A stretch of DNA of 64,000 nucleotides from CBDDGJ01 sp965199285 (GTDB lineage: Bacteria > Pseudomonadota > Alphaproteobacteria > RS24): positions 1,178,001 to 1,242,000 of the forward strand of contig OZ240687.1 of assembly GCA_965199285.1 (NCBI GenBank), in the 5' to 3' direction. Position numbers and translations under genes: made by a program. Within the stretch, counting starts at the first letter, position 1; each line of letters begins with the position of its first letter. Positions 9,401 to 18,005 of this stretch are shown here, in pieces. The notes under the pieces are model-generated. The model saw only the letters and a program-made list of their open reading frames with translations. It had not been told where the DNA came from and ran no database searches.

Positions 9401-10892
9401 TGAAGTGATCATTGAAACGCTAGGCGCGCAAGCCGCCATTTCAACCAGCATTCACTTGCTTGATAGCAGCCCGTCTGTTCAAGAAGATACGGCAGAGAGC
9501 GTTGCTCATATATATGCGCCGAGCGGCGAAAGCGGGGTTTATATTTCTGAGAGGGATGAAAAATTAGACAAAAATTTCCATCGTCTTTATGTCGATGAAA
9601 ATAATCGCGTCACCCATTATCGCATTGCTGATAGTGGTCAATTAATCAATGAAAATGATTATGTTGTTGCTGTTGACGGGGATGGTCGCCCAACCGATTA
9701 TCTCGTCTCGCGCGATGGCGAACTCATCCGGCCAGGCGATTTTGCGATTGTTGACAGTGATGGCAATCAGCAGCAAGGTTTTGGCATTCCCCAAAGAGCC
9801 GATATTACCGCGCGCACACCCGCAATCGGGGCGCGGTTGCAAAATCATGCCGCCGCCGCAACACCACATATTGGGATGAGTGCGATTGATGCCCATAGCC
9901 GTATTATAGACGCTGAAGATTTAACGATTATTGGTGTTGTTGGCTCTGCCGATGTGGATATCACAACCGCCATGACGGCCGGAGATATTGCCGATACGAT
10001 AAATAATGCCTATACCCGAACCGGCGTATCAGCTACAGCCAAAACAGAAGTGCAAATTTCTTTCGAAAAATTAACCACAGAAGATTATATTGATAGTGTT
10101 GGGTTTAAGCTCTATGGCCGCAGTGAAACGCCGATAAGTATTACGGCGGCCATTCACTTAGGCGGGGCAGGAGATGATACGCAAATTCCGCGCGCGGCTG
10201 ATCTGTCACAATTACATGGCGCGATTAATGATAAATATGGTACAACCGGCATTTCCGCCTATCTATCGGATGACAAGCAATCATTACGCCTTGTTTCGGA
10301 AGGCGGTGACGATATTATCATTGAAGATTATGGTCTCATTAATGCAGCCGGAACAGATCTTGTGCCGCGCATGAAGATCGAAACGCTTGATGAAGATTAT
10401 GAGCCATTGGGTGATGCCTATTATCTCGAAGATAATTCGGCACCAAATGCGCAAGATAGTATGCGGATCACCGGACAGGTCACCTTCCATGCGGCCGAAG
10501 TGTTTACCTTGCGAAGCGGCACAGATGGGCGGGGCGAAGGCGGCATGTTTGTTTCAGCCCCAGGCGCGGCGACACTTACCAGCATTTCACAAATGGATAT
10601 TCTAACGGTTGATAATGCCCGCAGAATGCTTTCGATTGTTGATGGCGCGCTTACCCGGGTGGATATGCAGCGCGGTGAATTGGGCGCAACCATGAATAGG
10701 ATGGAATATACAATCAATAATCTATCTAATATTGTTGTTAACACCAAAGCAAGCCGCTCACGCATTGGGGATGCTGATATTGCGGCAGAAACCGCCGCCC
10801 TAACCCGCGCGCAAGTGCTTCAACAAGCCGCCCAAGCGATCTTGGCACAAGCCAACCAATCGGCGCAATCGATCTTAAGCCTGTTACAATAG
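6495..10892 (+). CDS. Giant flagellin (1465 residues) with Asp-rich repeated surface domains
   Basis: Second filament protein. The N-terminus (MSEINTNMSAVSTLYQLQKN, ASGERITNAGDDAAGAAIVN) and C-terminus (NRMEYTINNLSNIVVNT and ending SAQSILSLLQ) are standard D0/D1 flagellin helices. The roughly 1200 residues between them form a giant outer region. At least seven related units carry the motif D-x-LTxTIDGTxxxL. They begin near residues 220, 330, 430, 500, 595, 750 and 875. Further on are an Asp/Asn-rich stretch (about 1015-1100) and several 'D-I-T-T-A-M-T-A-G-D-I-A'-like segments. There are no cysteines. It belongs to the size class called giant flagellins. It has its own sigma-54 promoter. The first flagellin has none, so the two filament subunits may be expressed at different stages. 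Confidence 0.92.
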   Translation: MSEINTNMSAVSTLYQLQKNNKGLEKAMSRIASGERITNAGDDAAGAAIVNRMTSQIRGLETAIRNAGEAISLAQTAEGALNEVAAILQRIRELSIQSANGIYGGSDRQNLNAEVRHLQAELQRISDSTYFNETPLLNGTFQDMNFQIGYQNTTNHSLTIDDISPSEIGEYTISTSKMGVSYATDNQGNFIAADNIGRIEPKTGFVLDGEDISTAQLSVFDVDYGSFNPQVDEVSVQIDGVSNAVDLTNVIDGSTLARAIKDTITENADWNELYNVAIDSDTNEISISLKEENRPFDIAIIHNNNAVEASDFRIPVRATPDPDFKQVQISIDEFAAINFASDTLTITIDQEEFNVSLGSINSKTDLADAIRDTIQDRFINDNDFNVSAIVDEDDNVILTGNAQTPFFTAELSFSGAPSAFSLATVRDYAAPYNYIDQTLLLTGFENLASSDELTFTYRGTEYEVSSDAITHIIGSNTPTIANMATLTGLASSTQDIDFVSHTLTFNAGDAANGDTLTVSVNGTDYTSVALASTDNAALLNALRSAENSAGQELSEVFTITQAAAGTYNFTAADKNQYLLSLSSSENSNLEGTGTAHFDLRIDGTNITTGFLSAGDRLTLSMGSQNFITPVLADANNDDTISLSELATALQDATLADGTDLSDYYTITAASDTINITADSSAPNDIEALSINLNLGMSLSRYGVNVSGSGSTLTFANSQSADRIALDTQAASADIDFAQNGDLIDEQAQTARLTIDESNLDTTNDTLTITIDGTSINLDSTNWNGVTDDATLASAISNAINSDSELSARLIATVDQNDDVLITARHLDNRPAQFDIAVSFAENSNWIMASDNDVLTPEVTAWQTGHRSIATAANVVKFNQAGIDVSNDRFQLTFTGVDGAGNDVNRELIIDIDNPSNGIYFTPGNPVSSQDLAELAMLEINNDPELAQLVQARIPNDADYSNGTYVDHLDEVIIETLGAQAAISTSIHLLDSSPSVQEDTAESVAHIYAPSGESGVYISERDEKLDKNFHRLYVDENNRVTHYRIADSGQLINENDYVVAVDGDGRPTDYLVSRDGELIRPGDFAIVDSDGNQQQGFGIPQRADITARTPAIGARLQNHAAAATPHIGMSAIDAHSRIIDAEDLTIIGVVGSADVDITTAMTAGDIADTINNAYTRTGVSATAKTEVQISFEKLTTEDYIDSVGFKLYGRSETPISITAAIHLGGAGDDTQIPRAADLSQLHGAINDKYGTTGISAYLSDDKQSLRLVSEGGDDIIIEDYGLINAAGTDLVPRMKIETLDEDYEPLGDAYYLEDNSAPNAQDSMRITGQVTFHAAEVFTLRSGTDGRGEGGMFVSAPGAATLTSISQMDILTVDNARRMLSIVDGALTRVDMQRGELGATMNRMEYTINNLSNIVVNTKASRSRIGDADIAAETAALTRAQVLQQAAQAILAQANQSAQSILSLLQ

Positions 10893-10944
10893 AATAAACA
10901 AGCAGGAGGGCACGCGGCAATAGGCGGAAACATGGTGTCGGGGC

Positions 10945-11665
10945 GCGTCAGGTTATCTTTCAGGTTCCAGAGCCCTTTTAGCTTGCGCCTATTATATGAG
11001 ACTCCCACCCCGACATGATTTAACGAGATGGCAACCAACATATTTTTTGCAAAATAGTTGGTGCCGGGGTGTTACAATAACCATCACAATGAATAGCCAC
11101 GACGCTTTTAGTCGGGTGACTTGTTTTATAACGCCGTCACCCCGACTAGGTAGCAACGACGTTACGCACCCCTATAATTTATCGGAGTGACTTTTATTTA
11201 TGGCTGTGTCATGCAGCCACATTGTGATGAGGGATTGTAATCCCCCAGTGCCAGAATTTGCTAGCACTGCAAGCAGACTATCATAAAAAGGAAAGATGTC
11301 AAAGGGAGAAAATAGTGCCGGGGGTCTAGCGGATTATCTTTCAGTTTCCAGAGTCTTTTTAGCTTTCGCCTTTTGGATAGGACTCCCACCCCGACATAAT
11401 TTAACGAGATGGCAACCAACATATTTTTTGCAAAATAGTTGGTGCCGGGGTGTTCAAGTAACCAATAAAACCAATGGCCGCGACGTTTTTACCGCAAGCA
11501 GCTATTTTATAGCGCCGCCACCCCAGCGCATGAAACCGCATGGGATGGCAAGTCGTTTTATGGCCGTTGCCACAGCCAAGTTTTATAAGGGAACTTGAAT
11601 TCCCCGTGCCGGACATTTCCGCCACATTCGATAAACTACCATAAAAGGCACGAATGTCAAAGAAG
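10945..11665. repeat. Tandem imperfect duplication, 381-bp period, with hairpins
   Basis: The 920-base gap between the giant flagellin and flgL holds two diverged copies of a roughly 340-bp unit, offset by 381 bases. A 73-base core (11001-11073 and 11382-11454) has one mismatch. The core folds: GGCAACCAAC (11030-11039) pairs with GTTGGTGCC (11057-11065), flanked by CACCCCG (11006-11012) and CGGGGTG (11065-11071). Copy 1 adds a second stem, AGTCGGGTGAC against GTCACCCCGACT (11110-11120, 11135-11146). Short open frames across both copies share a peptide only because the DNA is repeated; none has convincing coding features. Could be a repetitive element or a structured RNA. Confidence 0.8.
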
Positions 11666-11731
11666 AAACAGGCTGAGGGGTAGCAAGGAAATAGAAGAGC
11701 GCCGCCCGCCCCCTCTTTTTAAGATAATGGG

Positions 11732-11794
11732 GAGATGCGGCAGTGCAAGCCGCTATCGTGAGCGAGATAAAGCCGTGAACGAGAAAACCTCGCA
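11732..11794 (+). repeat. Dispersed intergenic repeat (also near 45.4-45.6 kb)
   Basis: The segment with GATGCGGC, then AAGCCGCTATCGTGAGCGAG, AGATAAAG and CCGTGAACGAGAAAA recurs, rearranged, in the gap at 45383-45620. 45383-45417 reversed matches its first half and 45558-45579 reversed matches CCGTGAACGAGAAAA. It is intergenic and not part of flgL, whose coding region ends at 11814. Confidence 0.55.
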
Positions 11795-11813
11795 AGCAAG
11801 ACCACGAAATAAT

Positions 11814-12719
11814 CTAACGCAAATAATCGAACAGGTTTTGCTCCCCGATTTTGGCAAACGCACTTTGTGCGGCTTGCTGATTAAGCAGGAGCGATTGTAA
11901 GCGCGTGACCAAAGCGGCAATATCTGCATCTCCTAAGTTAGAAATTTGTTCCGTAATCGCAATTTTGCGCTGCGCGACAACTTCTCTATGCGTATCAATT
12001 TTATTAATCTGTGTACCCAAAATCGCCATTTTGCCACTTAGATGATCGATCGCGGCATTCACGGATTCGACAACCCCCGACACTTCACTCTGCCTTGGAT
12101 CAATATTTTGCAACGCCCCTTCTATAATATTAAAAATACTACGGACACCATTTTCTGTTTTCACCTGCCCAAACAGGCTAATGCCATCAACTCCGGTTTC
12201 GACAACCATATTTTCTGAAATTTGCACCCGTGCTTGACCCGCATCACCGCGATAATCTATCCGCCCCTCTTCGTTTTTTACAAACGGCAATTCGCCCGAA
12301 CGATAGCCAGCAAAAAGCGCCAGCCCTTGCGCGTCACGACTATTGGCGACTTCAAGAAAAGCATTATACATCGCATCTAATTCGCTAAGCAAAACCTCCC
12401 GATCGGCAGCGCCATAAGTGGCATTAGCCGCTTGGATGGTAAGCTCACCAATGCGGGTTAAAATATTAACCCCTTCTTGCAAAACTTTTTCTGATAATGA
12501 AAGCCGCGATTGAGCCCGATCCATATTCGTTTCAAAACGTTCTAACAAATTGCGCTGCTCTTTAGCGGCAGATAATCTTGCCGCCGCGACCGGATCATCA
12601 GATGCTTTTAGAATGGCCTTGCCGGAGCCGATTTTTTGTTGCACATCTTGCGCTTCTTTTTGCAGGTTCAGAAAATTTTCGACCTGCAACTGATTGAATA
12701 ATTTTGTACTTATTTCCAT
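11814..12719 (-). CDS. flgL: Hook-filament junction protein FlgL (HAP3)
   Basis: FlgL forms the second ring joining hook and filament. The 301 residues match the usual family length. The start resembles a flagellin N-terminal helix (STKLFNQLQVENFLNLQKEA, then GSGKAILKASDDPVAAARL) and the end carries the matching C-terminal helix (NQQAAQSAFAKIGEQNLFDYLR). Unlike FlgK and FlgE in this operon, it has not expanded. It is the last gene of the minus-strand flgB-to-flgL series, 7 bases after flgK, so translation is probably coupled to it. A gap with large repeats follows downstream. Confidence 0.93.
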   Translation of the reverse strand: MEISTKLFNQLQVENFLNLQKEAQDVQQKIGSGKAILKASDDPVAAARLSAAKEQRNLLERFETNMDRAQSRLSLSEKVLQEGVNILTRIGELTIQAANATYGAADREVLLSELDAMYNAFLEVANSRDAQGLALFAGYRSGELPFVKNEEGRIDYRGDAGQARVQISENMVVETGVDGISLFGQVKTENGVRSIFNIIEGALQNIDPRQSEVSGVVESVNAAIDHLSGKMAILGTQINKIDTHREVVAQRKIAITEQISNLGDADIAALVTRLQSLLLNQQAAQSAFAKIGEQNLFDYLR

Positions 12720-12726
12720 AGCTCAC

Positions 12727-15700
12727 CTATAATTCAAGAATGGTTGAAAACAGCTCGCGGGCTGTCGTTAAGATACGGGCTGAGGCTTGATAGGCCTGTT
12801 GATATTGCAAAAGGGCAGCCGCTTCTTCATCAAGATTAACCCCCGAGAACACATCTTCTGCCGCCACGGCCGCATCATAATGCGCCTTTCCTTGATCGGC
12901 TGTAATTTTCGCGCCTTGAACCGCACCACTTACCTGCATGAGAATTTCAGAAAATTCGGTTTGCAATCCCTTTTGCCCATCACCATATAGATTATCGCTT
13001 TGCAAGGATAAAATATTCCTCACATTACGGGCATCACTGATACCGCTTACATTCTCGCGGAAATAAAATTTATCGCCCGCAAGCATTTTGCCATGGGCTT
13101 CAAACTTATGCCCCATAACAGAAAAATAACCTTCCGCATCGGTCTTTCGGGTTGCGATATTATGACCGGTTATCGCATCAAAAATTTCAATCTGATCTTC
13201 GGTTGCAATGAAATCAAATTGGGGTGGCATTTTAAGGGGCGGGGCTAAATCATATTCAGCCGCCATGATGCGCGCCCCTTCGCCGCTTATAAAAACCAAT
13301 AGATCTTCCTCCGGTAAATTTCTTAAAACGAGCTCTTGCCCTCTTAACCCTTTCGCCTCTGCCGTAACATTTAAGCCGGTATTTTCAATATAAATAGTAT
13401 CCCCGTTTTGCCCAATCTCACCGCTAATGGTCTTAAATCCAAGCGCAACGGCTTGCGGCGCGGGTGATAAAATAAACGCATCTTGCGCGGATGCAGGCAT
13501 AGACAAGATAATGCGCCCTTTGCCAAATTCTGAATCAACCCAGCGCGCCGTTAGCCCTTGGAAGGGGGGAATAACATCTATTTCACCGGCCGCGGTAAGT
13601 TCAATATGCCCGCTTTGCCCATTCCATGAAAATGGCATTGACCTTGTGCTTTGCGGACGTTGAATTTCGGCGCCAATAAGCTCTTGCACCGGCTCCGAAA
13701 AGCCAAAATGCCCGCCATCGCCTTGCGCAAGAGATAATCTTTGTCCCGATAAGCCACCGCGGGCTAGAATTTCCACCCGACCATCATCGGTAAATTGGGC
13801 ATACATATAATCAGCATCTTTACCAGAAAATGTAAACTCACCATCGGCATAAGTTAAGCTGTGCGATTCATCACCAAAATAGAAGGAGAGCGTTTCACCA
13901 TCATCAATATTTACAGTCTTATCGGCAATTAATTTTGTAACAGGCGCTTGTGAACGTAGCTGCGTTAATAAGGCTGCTGCAACATCTTCACCACGTGCAC
14001 CGGCCAGCCCATCGGCTGCAATCTCGGCGCTAAAGGAGGTGTTTTCATCAACAACAATATCCAGACGATAAGCACCTGAAGCGGCAATAACCCGTCCATT
14101 CTCAATCGCGACATTTTCATTGCTCGCTGTATCAGGGTGAAAGCGAATAGTTTGACGGTTCTCTTCAATGACATGCGATACAAGCCCAACAGATTCAATT
14201 TCAATATCTCTATAGTCACCATTTAAATCATCATCACGATAAACGGCTTGTTCTAAGAACCCATTTTCGACTGTCATAAAAGCTGCAATATCTTCCGACG
14301 CAAGCGGCGCACCGGCAATATGTCGCCCCTCGCGCGTAAAGATTTGTATTTGCGAAGCCTCTTGCGGTGCTTGTATACGTCCGATCTCGATACCCGCACT
14401 CGTGCTTATAGAATTTTCGCCGACAAACCGATCATCTGCGGAGCTTATCACTAAATCGCCATTAGCCATTGTCGCATATAATTCTAGATCAACAAGCGAA
14501 TAGCCTTCGTCACTTCGAATTACACCATGATTAAGCGCTTCCGCCAAGGCTTTGGGTGTCGTGACACCCGACAAATCGAAGCGATATGTATTTATGCCAT
14601 CTTGATCTTGCAGATTGATCTGCAATTTTGCGCCATCTGCCAACATGGCCTCAGATAGGGTGATTTTTAATTGCGCTTGTTGGGCATAAGAATTAAATCG
14701 CACCTGCTGCACATCTTCAGGGATTTGCGCAATAACCCCATCGCGCAAAAAACTGCGGGCTGTAATTGGCGATAGCTGGCTCCCAAAAATCTGATCAAGC
14801 AAGGGAAGGCTCGCCGACTTTAGCAGATCATCACCCAAAAATTCAATATCTGCTTGTGATTGATTATGTATGTCCGGCGACGTTACAAATTTCGCCGCCG
14901 CCGCAATCTCTTCTGGCCGGGTGAGTAGGAATTTCATATTCGCGGCCGTATCACCAGAGAACATGTCGGTTCCTGGCTTACCCTCCAGATCCAAGCCTTG
15001 CCGGTGAAACGCATTAATCCCATCCACCAGCCGATGCGCCAAGCCATCTATATCCTTTTGCAATTCGACAATAAAATCATATGCTTGTTGTAGGCTTCCG
15101 GTTTTTCCGCCCCCTATGGGCGATATGGCCTTATCACCCAAAAATAATGTAAGCTGGTTTTCAGACGGGGCAACGCGGATGCTTTTGGCATCTAATTTTG
15201 AAACAAGAAAAGATCCTGCCGAATCATTGGCTAAGCGCAAAATCGCCGCGCCGGATTGATCATAGCTCGCATCGACACCAATCAGGCCGGCGATTTCTGT
15301 TACAAGCTTATCGCGCAAATCAAGGATAGAATTTTCAATGCCAACGCCTGTAAGGTTTTTATTCACCCGTGACAGCTCCAAGACAAGTCGATTAAGCTCT
15401 TGGCCTAATTCATCCGCTTGCGCCGCAATGTGCTGTTGTAGATCATCTAAATTATTTCCCATTTGGGCAAAGGATAAAACCATATTTTTGCCAGCTTCTA
15501 AGCTAACAACCCGTGCTGCTATGCTGGCGGGATCACTTGAAACTTCTTGCAAGGATGCGAAGAATTCTTGCATAAAATGTCCGACATCTGAGTCAATCGG
15601 TAAAATATAATTTTCGATTTGCTTCAAAGTTTGCAAATAATTTTGCCCGCGCTGGAACTCGGATTGCGCCACATTCATCCGCGCCGTAAGATATTGATCG

Positions 15701-15909
15701 AAAGATCGCCTGACCCCTTCAACCCGCACGCCCATGCCGGTAAGATCAACAGAATCTACCCCTAATCTATAAGTCGGCACTTCAGCGACATCTACTTGCC
15801 GCCTTCGATAACCTTCTGTATTGACATTCGCAATATTCTCGCCGGTAACTGCTAATGCCTGCTTATAGGCTTGTATACCTGATCGACCAATGCTGAATAT
15901 GTCAACCAT
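12727..15909 (-). CDS. flgK: Hook-filament junction protein FlgK (HAP1), greatly enlarged
   Basis: FlgK is the first junction protein on the hook. The N-terminus (SIGRSGIQAYKQALAVTGEN, IANVNTEGYRRRQVDV) and the C-terminus (EAAALLQYQQAYQASARILT) are canonical. At 1060 residues the protein is about twice the usual 450-650. The extra mass lies from about residue 390 to 970, in beta-rich segments with repeated patterns such as GEIDVIPPF, DADYMYAQFTDDGRVEI and EDQIEIFDAITGHNIATRKT. These presumably form outer domains that match the enlarged flagellins and hook. It starts 3 bases after flgJ ends. Identity is certain; the role of the insertion is inference. Confidence 0.93.
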   Translation of the reverse strand: MVDIFSIGRSGIQAYKQALAVTGENIANVNTEGYRRRQVDVAEVPTYRLGVDSVDLTGMGVRVEGVRRSFDQYLTARMNVAQSEFQRGQNYLQTLKQIENYILPIDSDVGHFMQEFFASLQEVSSDPASIAARVVSLEAGKNMVLSFAQMGNNLDDLQQHIAAQADELGQELNRLVLELSRVNKNLTGVGIENSILDLRDKLVTEIAGLIGVDASYDQSGAAILRLANDSAGSFLVSKLDAKSIRVAPSENQLTLFLGDKAISPIGGGKTGSLQQAYDFIVELQKDIDGLAHRLVDGINAFHRQGLDLEGKPGTDMFSGDTAANMKFLLTRPEEIAAAAKFVTSPDIHNQSQADIEFLGDDLLKSASLPLLDQIFGSQLSPITARSFLRDGVIAQIPEDVQQVRFNSYAQQAQLKITLSEAMLADGAKLQINLQDQDGINTYRFDLSGVTTPKALAEALNHGVIRSDEGYSLVDLELYATMANGDLVISSADDRFVGENSISTSAGIEIGRIQAPQEASQIQIFTREGRHIAGAPLASEDIAAFMTVENGFLEQAVYRDDDLNGDYRDIEIESVGLVSHVIEENRQTIRFHPDTASNENVAIENGRVIAASGAYRLDIVVDENTSFSAEIAADGLAGARGEDVAAALLTQLRSQAPVTKLIADKTVNIDDGETLSFYFGDESHSLTYADGEFTFSGKDADYMYAQFTDDGRVEILARGGLSGQRLSLAQGDGGHFGFSEPVQELIGAEIQRPQSTRSMPFSWNGQSGHIELTAAGEIDVIPPFQGLTARWVDSEFGKGRIILSMPASAQDAFILSPAPQAVALGFKTISGEIGQNGDTIYIENTGLNVTAEAKGLRGQELVLRNLPEEDLLVFISGEGARIMAAEYDLAPPLKMPPQFDFIATEDQIEIFDAITGHNIATRKTDAEGYFSVMGHKFEAHGKMLAGDKFYFRENVSGISDARNVRNILSLQSDNLYGDGQKGLQTEFSEILMQVSGAVQGAKITADQGKAHYDAAVAAEDVFSGVNLDEEAAALLQYQQAYQASARILTTARELFSTILEL

Positions 15910-15912
15910 TGA

Positions 15913-16200
15913 TCATCCGCTCTCATTGATATGGGGCTTTAATTGCGCCACCAAAGCCTCAGCTATGCCTAATTGGCTGCTATCAGCCATTATTTGTGCA
16001 TAATGCTGATCTAACATGGCCGTAAATTCGCTTTCTTTATCGCCAAATAAATCGTCCCCCAATTTTGTTTGTCGAGCCGATTTCAAGAGCTGCCCGACAA
16101 ACAGCGCCTCAAATGCTTCCGCCGCTTGATGCAGCTCCTCTTCCCCTTTTTTTGGTGTCTGATACGTTTGGTCATATGGCAGTCCTATTGTCTCAATCAT
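15913..16200 (-). CDS. flgJ: Rod-binding protein, FlgJ N-terminal type (no muramidase domain)
   Basis: A 95-residue protein corresponding to the rod-binding domain of FlgJ (AAEAFEALFVGQLLKSARQTK, then GDKESEFTAMLDQHYAQIMAD, then GIAEALVAQLKP). It lacks the C-terminal peptidoglycan hydrolase half found in enterobacterial FlgJ. That is normal for alphaproteobacteria, where a separate lytic enzyme opens the wall for the rod. It lies between flgI (9-base gap) and flgK (3-base gap) in the operon. No hydrolase gene is visible in this window. Confidence 0.85.
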   Translation of the reverse strand: MIETIGLPYDQTYQTPKKGEEELHQAAEAFEALFVGQLLKSARQTKLGDDLFGDKESEFTAMLDQHYAQIMADSSQLGIAEALVAQLKPHINESG

Positions 16201-16209
16201 TTATCATTC

Positions 16210-17319
16210 CTATATAATCACCAAATCAGCCCGCAATGCGCCAGCTTGGCGTAAGGCCTCCAAGATCGCGACAAGGTCTGCGGCGCTTACCCCGATCGCG
16301 TTAATCGAATTGACAATACTCGCAAGATCCGTGCCAGGCGCAAAAACAAAAGCGCGCGCCTCATCATCTGTAATGATCTCGCTATTGGGTACGACATCAG
16401 CTCCTGCCGGTGCGATAACCGCTTGCCCATCTTCTGTAACCACCTGATCGCGTGGCAACGCCGCCAGGTTCTCATTCACCCGCACGGTTAAAGCTCCATG
16501 CGTAACCACAGCCGGTGTCACCCGCACATCGCCGCCAATGACAATGGTTCCGGTGCGGGCATTAATAACAACGCGTGCAGATGGGCGAGCGGGAAGAATT
16601 TCAATATTCTCAATCAGGCTCATAAAAGACACTTTTTCCTCTGCCGCTTCAGGCGCATCAACCCGCACCGAGGTTGCATCTAAAGGCACGGCGATTTCAT
16701 CTTCAAAAACCCTGTTGATTTCAGTGGCAATTCGATTGGCGGTACTAAAATCGGGCTGATTGAGGTTAAGAACGAAATAGGGGTTCGCAAGAAATGGTGT
16801 GTCAACAATACGCTCCACTGTTGCCCCATGTGGAATACGCCCAACCGTTAATTGATTAATCATTAATTGCGAGCCATCTTTCGCATTCACGCCTAACCCA
16901 CCAACCAGTAAGTTACCTTGCGCAATGGCATAAGTTTCACCATCTGCTCCCAAAAGCGGTGTCATCAGCAATGTACCACCACGGATGGATTTGGCAATTC
17001 CCATTGTCGAAATGGTAACATCTAGGGTTTGGCCTGGCTTTGCGAAGGGGGGCAGTTCAGCCGTCACCATAACAATCGCGGCATTTTTTGCATTGATCCC
17101 TGCCATATCAATCGATTGCCCGAATTGCGCCACCAGAGATTGAATGGTTTGCAAGGTCAGTCGAACGCCACCATCGCCTGTTCCGGCCAAGCCCGCAACC
17201 ACACCATATCCGACCAGCTGGTTTGGCCGCACCCCGGCGATTGTGGTCATATCCTTCAGGCGATCAGCATAGACGGTTTGTGAAACGCACAAAAATATAA
17301 ATGTCAAAATATAGCGCAT
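16210..17319 (-). CDS. flgI: Flagellar P-ring protein FlgI
   Basis: FlgI builds the periplasmic P ring around the rod in the peptidoglycan layer. The 369-residue product starts with a signal peptide (MRYILTFIFLCVSQTVYA). Conserved segments follow: DRLKDMTTIAGVRPNQLVGYG, VVAGLAGTGDGG, FAKPGQTLDVTISTMG and GTIVIGGDVRVTPAVVTHG. The C-terminus has DLVAILEALRQAGALRADLVI. The open frame extends to 17379, but the ATG at 17319 begins the signal peptide and has AGAGATG upstream. The start lies 20 bases after flgH. Its chaperone FlgA is encoded at 26578-27318. Confidence 0.94.
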   Translation of the reverse strand: MRYILTFIFLCVSQTVYADRLKDMTTIAGVRPNQLVGYGVVAGLAGTGDGGVRLTLQTIQSLVAQFGQSIDMAGINAKNAAIVMVTAELPPFAKPGQTLDVTISTMGIAKSIRGGTLLMTPLLGADGETYAIAQGNLLVGGLGVNAKDGSQLMINQLTVGRIPHGATVERIVDTPFLANPYFVLNLNQPDFSTANRIATEINRVFEDEIAVPLDATSVRVDAPEAAEEKVSFMSLIENIEILPARPSARVVINARTGTIVIGGDVRVTPAVVTHGALTVRVNENLAALPRDQVVTEDGQAVIAPAGADVVPNSEIITDDEARAFVFAPGTDLASIVNSINAIGVSAADLVAILEALRQAGALRADLVII

Positions 17320-17339
17320 TTCACATCTCTTATTATTAT

Positions 17340-17999
17340 CTATAGGGGCGACAGAGCACGGATGAGACGACCAAGCCAACCAACTTTGCCACTATCGGCA
17401 ATATCCCCCGCGCCAGTATAGGTGATATCTGCATTGGCGATCCGCAAAGATGAAACACGATTGGTTGTGCTAATATCTTCTGGCCGGACAATCCCCCGCA
17501 ACCGAATATATTCTTTGCCATTATTGAGTAAAATTTGCTTTTGCCCCATGACTTCGAGATTGCCATTATTAAAAACACGTATAACGGTTACAGAAATTTC
17601 TCCGGTAAAACTATTTGATTGTGCGGCCGCCCCTGTGCCAGCAAAATTTGCTGTTCCGGTTGATTGCAAACGGCTTGCGAGACCAGCCATTTTAAACGGA
17701 AGATCATAGCGTAAATTTTCGCTCTTCCCCGAGCTTGCACTTTGCGCCTTTGTCGCATTATAAATTTCTTCAAAATATACGGTAAGCAAATCACCAACAT
17801 TACGCGCCCGATAGCGCGACGTAAACAGGCTGGTTCGTGCATTGGCCATATATATAGCCCCCGTTTGTCCCCGATCCACCAAGGGCTCGACAATCTCCGC
17901 ATAGGGGGGCATAAAGCTCTCTGAGATTTTATTTTCCTTATAGATTGTACAAGCGGGCAGCAAACATAAAATCAGCCAAAACAGGATATATTTCACCAT
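17340..17999 (-). CDS. flgH: Flagellar L-ring lipoprotein FlgH
   Basis: Outer-membrane lipoprotein forming the L ring. The 219 residues begin with a lipoprotein signal whose lipobox is LLPAC (cysteine at residue 16). Family motifs follow: TSLFTSRYRARNVGDLLTVYF and GEISVTVIRVFNNGNLEVMGQK, then QILLNNGKEYIRLRGIVRPEDI. It lies 6 bases after flgG and 20 before flgI. The L ring is the anchoring site for the FlgP/FlgT structures encoded elsewhere in this window. Confidence 0.94.
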   Translation of the reverse strand: MVKYILFWLILCLLPACTIYKENKISESFMPPYAEIVEPLVDRGQTGAIYMANARTSLFTSRYRARNVGDLLTVYFEEIYNATKAQSASSGKSENLRYDLPFKMAGLASRLQSTGTANFAGTGAAAQSNSFTGEISVTVIRVFNNGNLEVMGQKQILLNNGKEYIRLRGIVRPEDISTTNRVSSLRIANADITYTGAGDIADSGKVGWLGRLIRALSPL

Positions 18000-18005
18000 A
18001 TCTCC

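Noticed and set aside
11296..11598. Open frames at 10996-11190 and 11296-11598 sharing a long peptide
   Set aside because: The shared peptide arises from the 381-bp DNA duplication. Both frames lack ribosome-binding sites and the repeat folds as hairpins.
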